Below, piece after piece: positions 6,901 to 8,462 of a stretch of DNA of 8,462 nt (position 1 is the stretch's first letter; every line of letters begins with the position of its first letter). Below the pieces are notes generated by a model. The model was not told the origin of the DNA. It did not search any database and saw only the letters and a list, made by a program, of their open reading frames with translations. The stretch lies in the NCBI GenBank assembly GCA_902827055.1, contig CADEHD010000080.1, forward strand, positions 1 through 8,462. The letters run 5' to 3'. The stretch comes from an uncultured Chloroflexota bacterium. GTDB lineage: Bacteria > Chloroflexota > Dehalococcoidia > UBA2979. Both the position numbers and the translations under genes were made by a program.

Positions 6901-6922
6901 GTCGGGCCCGCCGCCCGCCGAG
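6880..6922. terminator. Bidirectional GC hairpin between convergent MFS and VOC genes
   Basis: The arms pair in three blocks: CTCG/CGAG, GCGGG/CCCGC and GGCGGGC/GCCCGCC. There is a two-base bulge (GA) on the left and a single G bulge on the right, about 16 pairs in all. The 8-base loop (6898-6905) holds the TGA stop of the MFS gene. The structure lies between two gene ends facing each other. No T-run follows on either strand, so it is terminator-like rather than a textbook intrinsic terminator. Confidence 0.55.
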
Positions 6923-6936
6923 AAGCGATTCGTCGA

Positions 6937-7344
6937 CTACGGGCGCTGGAAGAGCTCCATCAGCACGAAGTTCGTCGCGAGCGGGTGCACCCACACATTG
7001 CTGCTGTTGGGCGCGCGGTTGACGCGCCCGCCACCGGCCTCGACCTGCTTCGCAATGGCGTCCGTGTCGGGCGTCTCGAAGGCGAGGAGGTAGATGCCCT
7101 CGCCGTGCGGGTTGAGCGGGTTCACGCGGTCCTGCATCAGGCGGTAGATCGGGCTCTCCTCGGAGGAGGGGCAGATCAGGTGACAGAACGTCTGCCCCTC
7201 GTAGCCGAGGACCACGAAGTCGAAGTTACCGATGTTGTTGTGGGCCTTCTCGGCGACCACGCTCAGGCCTAGCCGGGCCTGGTAGTTCGTCACCGCCTCG
7301 TCCAGGTTGTGCACGGCCACGGTGAAGTGCTTGAACGACAGCAC
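6937..7344 (-). CDS. VOC family (glyoxalase/bleomycin-resistance fold) protein
   Basis: This is a 135-residue protein of the vicinal oxygen chelate superfamily, with two beta-alpha-beta-beta-beta modules (about 1-60 and 80-135). The opening FKHFTVAVHNLDEAVTNYQ is the classic first module. The pattern GEGIYLLAFETPDTD (81-95) and LMELFQ (128-133) align with methylmalonyl-CoA epimerase-like members. His6 and Glu130 occupy usual metal-ligand positions. The histidine expected in GEGIHH-type motifs is replaced by Tyr85-Leu86, so metal binding or the standard epimerase chemistry may be altered. The start is a GTG at 7344 with GAGGAG six bases upstream. The frame stays open far upstream, but that extension lacks family similarity. 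The enzyme reaction is unknown. It lies downstream of a small hypothetical gene on the same strand, with a 128-bp gap containing tandem palindromes. Confidence 0.9.
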   Translation of the reverse strand: MLSFKHFTVAVHNLDEAVTNYQARLGLSVVAEKAHNNIGNFDFVVLGYEGQTFCHLICPSSEESPIYRLMQDRVNPLNPHGEGIYLLAFETPDTDAIAKQVEAGGGRVNRAPNSSNVWVHPLATNFVLMELFQRP

Positions 7345-7350
7345 GCGTCT

Positions 7351-7356
7351 CTCCTC
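7351..7356 (-). promoter_or_regulatory. Ribosome binding site of the VOC gene
   Basis: On the minus strand the bases read GAGGAG, six bases before the GTG at 7344. This fixes the start inside a much longer open frame and supports a non-ATG initiator. Confidence 0.65.
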
Positions 7357-7361
7357 GTCCC

Positions 7362-7389
7362 GGGGAGCGTTCCCAGGGGAGTGCTCCCA
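7362..7389. repeat. Tandem 14-bp near-palindromic repeats upstream of the VOC gene
   Basis: GGGGAGCGTTCCCA (7362-7375) is followed directly by GGGGAGTGCTCCCA (7376-7389). The two copies match at 12 of 14 bases, differing by one C/T and one T/C transition. The second copy contains a perfect dyad GGGAG-TG-CTCCC and the first is one base short of it. The pair ends six bases upstream of the VOC ribosome binding site on the minus strand. A paired repressor site or a double hairpin in the mRNA leader are both possible. Confidence 0.55.
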
Positions 7390-7472
7390 GCTGGCTGATT
7401 GGCCGCCGCAGCATACGCGCGCGTCCACGACCCGACCAGCCGATGAAGACCCTGGCGAGCGCGACCCCGTGG

Positions 7473-7691
7473 CTAGAAGAGCGGACCGCCCGGGTCGAGG
7501 ACCGTCCGGTCGAGCCCGATCAACGAGGGGCGCTCCTCGCAGTACCCGTCGTTCTCGCACTTGTCGAACTGGAACGCCTGGCGCTCCTTGTCGTAGTGGA
7601 TGGTCCAGGTGCCCAGCACGTTGCCCTCGAGGCCGCGCCCCAGCTGGTCCTGCAGCACCTCGATGAGTGCCTGCAGCTCTTTCGAACCCAT
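7473..7691 (-). CDS. Small hypothetical protein, 72 residues
   Basis: I do not recognise this family. The ATG at 7691 has a strong GAGGAGGGA seven bases upstream, which supports a real gene and rejects a longer in-frame start near 7865. The first 20 residues (MGSKELQALIEVLQDQLG) look like an amphipathic helix. The middle segment NVLGTWTIHYDKERQAFQFD (24-43) has alternating polarity that suggests a small beta hairpin. It is followed by Cys45 and Cys51 (C-x5-C) and an acidic and proline-rich tail. There is no signal peptide or membrane segment, so it is probably cytoplasmic. The pair of cysteines could bind a metal or form a redox pair, but this is a guess. It lies upstream of the VOC gene on the same strand and divergent from the binding-protein gene. 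Confidence 0.72.
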   Translation of the reverse strand: MGSKELQALIEVLQDQLGRGLEGNVLGTWTIHYDKERQAFQFDKCENDGYCEERPSLIGLDRTVLDPGGPLF

Positions 7692-7805
7692 CGGCCGTTC
7701 CCTCCTCGATCCCGTGGATGCCGAGTATAGGTCGCCGCTGCTCCGTCTCAGGACGGCCACGGGTGTGGTCAACTGCGGACGCATGTACTCCACGGACACG
7801 CACGT

Positions 7806-7847
7806 CTGTTCATGCTCTACAGGTGGTGTCCACAGCTGCTGTTCATG
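7806..7847. repeat. Direct repeat CTGTTCATG, 33-bp period
   Basis: CTGTTCATG occurs at 7806-7814 and again at 7839-7847. The start-to-start distance is 33 bp, close to three helical turns, so both copies would face the same side of the DNA. They sit just upstream of the TTGACA box, where an activator site would be expected. Two 9-bp copies could arise by chance. Confidence 0.35.
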
Positions 7848-7853
7848 GACGTA

Positions 7854-7882
7854 TTGACATTCCACAAACGGAATGATTCTCT
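7854..7882 (+). promoter_or_regulatory. Candidate promoter for the binding-protein gene
   Basis: A perfect TTGACA (-35) lies at 7854-7859. Seventeen bases later the hexamer at 7877-7882 is TTCTCT, a poor -10 match (first and last T only). Only the -35 half is convincing. Transcription would start near 7890, giving a leader of about 55 bases to the ATG at 7946. Confidence 0.4.
7858..7875. promoter_or_regulatory. Inverted repeat CATTCC-N6-GGAATG (candidate operator)
   Basis: CATTCC (7858-7863) and GGAATG (7870-7875) are perfect inverted copies with the spacer ACAAAC. The dyad overlaps the last two bases of the TTGACA box and fills the promoter spacer, a position where a bound repressor would block RNA polymerase. 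Half-site centres are 12 bp apart, about one helical turn. Confidence 0.45.
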
Positions 7883-7945
7883 ACGCCCAGCCGAGGTGAC
7901 GGTCGTGTGCCGTTAGTCCCGGACAGCGAGGGAGCTGGCATCGAA

Positions 7946-8462
7946 ATGGCTGAGAGCAACTACTGGAGTCGCCGCGTCGGCCGCCGTACCGTCCTGCGCG
8001 GTGCGGGTGTTGGTATTGCCGGCCTTACGGGCGCCGCACTGCTCGGATGCGGTGGCGGTGCCGAGGAGGCGGTCACGCAGGTTGCGATCACCCCTCCACC
8101 CAGCCGTGGCACATCGCTCTTTACGAAGGAGCAGTACCCGTCGCAGGGCAAGGTGGCCGCAGACCAGGTCCGCCTGAAGCCCGGCGCCTACGAGGGCCCC
8201 GTGCCTCCCACCCCGGCCGAGCGCGACGTGCTGGCCAACGGTCGCTACGGCGGCACGGTCCTCACGCGCTACCTCGACCCACCGCACATGGACTTCGCCC
8301 GCACGCTGTCGTGCACCATCAACTCCACGATGGACTACACGAAGAACAAGCTCACGCGCGCGGCGATGAACCCCTACGCCGACCCCTACAAGATCCAGGT
8401 TGAGCCTGACCTCGCCGAGAGCTGGGAGGTCAACGCGGACGCGACCCAGTTCACGTTCCACC
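7946..8462 (+). CDS. ABC transporter substrate-binding protein, peptide/nickel class (SBP_bac_5), 3' end missing
   Basis: The first 172 residues of an extracellular solute-binding protein are present. The N-terminus has a twin-arginine motif (RRTVLRG at 13-19), a hydrophobic stretch and a lipobox LLGC with Cys35, so it is a predicted Tat-exported lipoprotein. After a linker, NGRYGGTVLTRYLDPP (about 93-108) and PDLAESWEVNADATQFTFH (154-172) match the start of family 5 binding proteins, which have PxLAxSWexxxDxxxxtFxL there. Complete members have about 500-600 residues, so roughly two-thirds is missing. It would deliver peptides or other small molecules to an ABC permease probably encoded downstream. 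The ATG at 7946 has GAGGGAG 11 bases upstream, a slightly long spacing. The ligand cannot be inferred. Confidence 0.88.
   Translation, partial: MAESNYWSRRVGRRTVLRGAGVGIAGLTGAALLGCGGGAEEAVTQVAITPPPSRGTSLFTKEQYPSQGKVAADQVRLKPGAYEGPVPPTPAERDVLANGRYGGTVLTRYLDPPHMDFARTLSCTINSTMDYTKNKLTRAAMNPYADPYKIQVEPDLAESWEVNADATQFTFH

Larger units (their letters stand above)
7692..7945. other. Divergent intergenic region, 254 bp
   Basis: This is the longest non-coding stretch of the window, between the minus-strand small gene and the plus-strand binding-protein gene. Its right two-thirds are visibly richer in A/T than the flanking genes. It holds a plus-strand TTGACA box (7854-7859), an inverted repeat (7858-7875) and a 9-bp direct repeat (7806-7847). 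A minus-strand TATACT (7724-7729) lies 33-38 bases before the small gene's ATG and could be its -10 box, though no good -35 box stands 17 bases from it. I see no coding or RNA-gene signal. Confidence 0.6.

Noticed and set aside
5601..7022. A 473-codon plus-strand frame overlapping the MFS gene
   Set aside because: It is Arg-rich and domain-free, and shifted relative to the clear 12-helix MFS frame.
7724..7772. Minus-strand TTGACC (7767-7772) paired with TATACT (7724-7729) as a promoter
   Set aside because: The spacing is 37 bases, far from the 16-18 needed. Only the TATACT box is kept as a possible -10 element.
7345..7803. Upstream in-frame extension of the VOC gene
   Set aside because: The extension is antisense or out-of-frame translation of the small gene, and a GTG with a good ribosome site exists at 7344.
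1..8462. CRISPR array, transposase, tRNA or rRNA genes
   Set aside because: No regularly spaced repeats, no insertion-sequence ends or transposase motifs, and no tRNA or rRNA signature were seen on either strand.

Overview
The window is very GC-rich and gene-dense: ten protein-coding genes, no RNA genes, no mobile elements and no CRISPR array. Two genes run off the edges: an exported hydrolase at the left and a transporter binding protein at the right. My best guess for the source is a member of the Chloroflexota, possibly a Dehalococcoidia/SAR202-like lineage. The grounds are twin-arginine lipoprotein signals on solute-binding and hydrolase proteins, Pro/Ala/Thr-rich linkers behind membrane anchors, and the protein families present. 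This is inference from style, not a marker gene, and high-GC Actinobacteriota-like genomes are not excluded.

Left block, minus strand (about 1-4152). Four genes are read leftward: a polysaccharide deacetylase, a D-alanyl-D-alanine carboxypeptidase, an N-acetylmuramoyl-L-alanine amidase and a dienelactone hydrolase-like protein. The first three are tightly packed, and the carboxypeptidase stop overlaps the amidase start, so they form a probable cell-envelope operon. Each has an N-terminal membrane or lipoprotein anchor and a long low-complexity linker before its catalytic domain. Together they would trim the peptide stem, cut the stem from the glycan, and deacetylate glycan. The dienelactone hydrolase follows after a 56-bp gap holding a hairpin, and it carries a Tat motif and a lipobox.

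Middle block (4153-6936). A YceI-family protein (plus) and a small CxxCH haem-binding protein (minus) converge and share the four bases CTAG as overlapping stop codons. A 12-helix MFS transporter (plus) follows.

Right block (6880-8462). A large GC hairpin, with the MFS stop codon in its loop, separates the MFS gene from a VOC/glyoxalase-fold protein on the minus strand. Upstream of the VOC gene are two tandem 14-bp near-palindromes, then a 72-residue protein of unknown function. A 254-bp divergent intergenic region leads to a Tat-lipoprotein solute-binding protein of the peptide ABC-transporter class. That intergenic region holds a TTGACA box, a perfect inverted repeat and a 9-bp direct repeat.

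Nothing here amounts to a clearly new system. The most interesting points are the short regulatory repeats around the VOC and binding-protein genes, the anchored cell-wall operon, the exported dienelactone hydrolase, and sequence oddities in the amidase, deacetylase and VOC proteins.
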